The translations under genes and the position numbers were made by a program. From assembly GCA_947168885.1 (NCBI GenBank), contig CAMVNQ010000005.1, positions 124,001 to 188,000 on the forward strand: DNA of 64,000 bases, written 5' to 3'. Positions within the stretch are counted from its first letter, which is position 1; each line of letters starts with the position of its first letter. This DNA is from an uncultured Clostridia bacterium (GTDB taxonomy: Bacteria; Bacillota; Clostridia; Oscillospirales; Ruminococcaceae). Positions 63,586-64,000 of the stretch are shown here, piece by piece. Under the pieces are notes generated by a model. The model did no database searches, was not told where the DNA came from, and was given only the letters and a program-made list of their open reading frames with translations.

Positions 63586-64000
63586 TCAGCAATCTACTTT
63601 TCTGCAAACGATGGTATCCATGCAGTGGAAATGCGGTACACCACCGCTTCTGTCCTCGAATATAACTTCATCTATCCGCTCTGTTTTCCAGTCCGCAAAG
63701 TAAGTGAACAGCTCCCCTGATCTCCACATTTTCTCCTCTTTGTCCCAATCGGGCGGGAGCTCAAGGAAAGGCTTTTCCACAAACACATTTATGAAGACTA
63801 TGCCGTCCGGTTTTGTGATCTGTCTTATCTTTTCAAAAAACGCTTTCTTGTTCTCTTCAAACAGATACTGCACTGTACCGGTGGAATAAATTATATCGAA
63901 CTGTTTTCCGGTCTCAAATGTATTTATATCATCAACATAAGCATCTATCGCGACATTTCTGTTTTCCGCAAGTGCTATAGTCTTTCTTATGCCGTTTTCC
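63586..64000 (-). CDS. Class I SAM-dependent methyltransferase, partial
   Basis: The frame is open to the right edge of the window, so the start with the SAM-binding glycine loop is outside. The visible 138 residues are the end of a small-molecule methyltransferase fold: VAIDAYVDDINTF, FDIIYSTGTVQYLFEENK and TKPDGIVFINVFVEKP, like TehB-type or UbiE-like enzymes. The substrate is unknown. Confidence 0.8.
   Translation of the reverse strand, partial: ENGIRKTIALAENRNVAIDAYVDDINTFETGKQFDIIYSTGTVQYLFEENKKAFFEKIRQITKPDGIVFINVFVEKPFLELPPDWDKEEKMWRSGELFTYFADWKTERIDEVIFEDRSGGVPHFHCMDTIVCRKVDC

Overview
The window looks like chromosome from a strictly anaerobic Clostridia of the Oscillospiraceae/Ruminococcus type. 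This is inferred from the gene set: paired GlgC/GlgD, an anaerobic (cbi-type) cobalamin pathway, galactan use through an MsmK-type ABC importer, Firmicutes-style AGGAGG ribosome binding sites, and consensus TTGACA/TATAAT promoters. No rRNA or species marker is present, so the species cannot be named.

Layout. 1-2.1 kb: the end of a wall-anchored protein, then a MATE transporter. 2.1-22.6 kb: a cobalamin locus of about 20 kb. One strong minus-strand promoter and a cobalamin riboswitch with a terminator/antiterminator switch precede flavodoxin, a tail-anchored protein, a BtuFCD/FecBCD-like importer, an exported lipoprotein carrying two tandem CbiK cobaltochelatase domains, then cbiD-F-G-H-J-ET-A, cobT-U-S, a short cobU paralogue, cobC, cbiB, cobD and cbiP. 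Most of these genes overlap by a few bases. cbiC lies convergently behind the MATE gene. cbiL and a corrinoid adenosyltransferase are not in the window. 22.7-24.0 kb: a membrane GGDEF protein and copy A of a small inverted-repeat element. 24.3-32.8 kb: a galactan utilisation locus (LacI regulator, MsmK ATPase, two permeases, binding protein, GH53 endo-galactanase) with a LacI-type palindrome at its promoter. 33-38 kb: a secreted thiaminase I-like lipoprotein, a Na/Pi symporter and a beta-helix lipoprotein.

38-52 kb is an accessory region full of mobile-element scars. It holds a topB/integrase chimera, a fluoride riboswitch in front of a decayed antiporter, an integrase remnant ending in a partial tRNA-Pro, and an AT-rich 8-kb island between that partial copy and an intact tRNA-Pro(GGG). 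The island carries an integrase, an AlbA/Schlafen-type protein, a sigma factor and a 1235-residue SMEK-type protein. The last is the best candidate for a little-described (probably defence) function.

52-64 kb returns to core genes: mtaB, two HPr-like proteins without the active histidine, a VanY-type peptidase, the glgB-glgC-glgD operon (GlgB has a histone-like Lys/Ala tail), a CapA-family lipoprotein, copy B of the small element, tgt, a decayed hydrolase and a partial methyltransferase. The two copies of the small element share inverted termini, are flanked by 4-bp target duplications and differ by compensatory changes in internal stems, so an RNA-encoding miniature transposon is likely.
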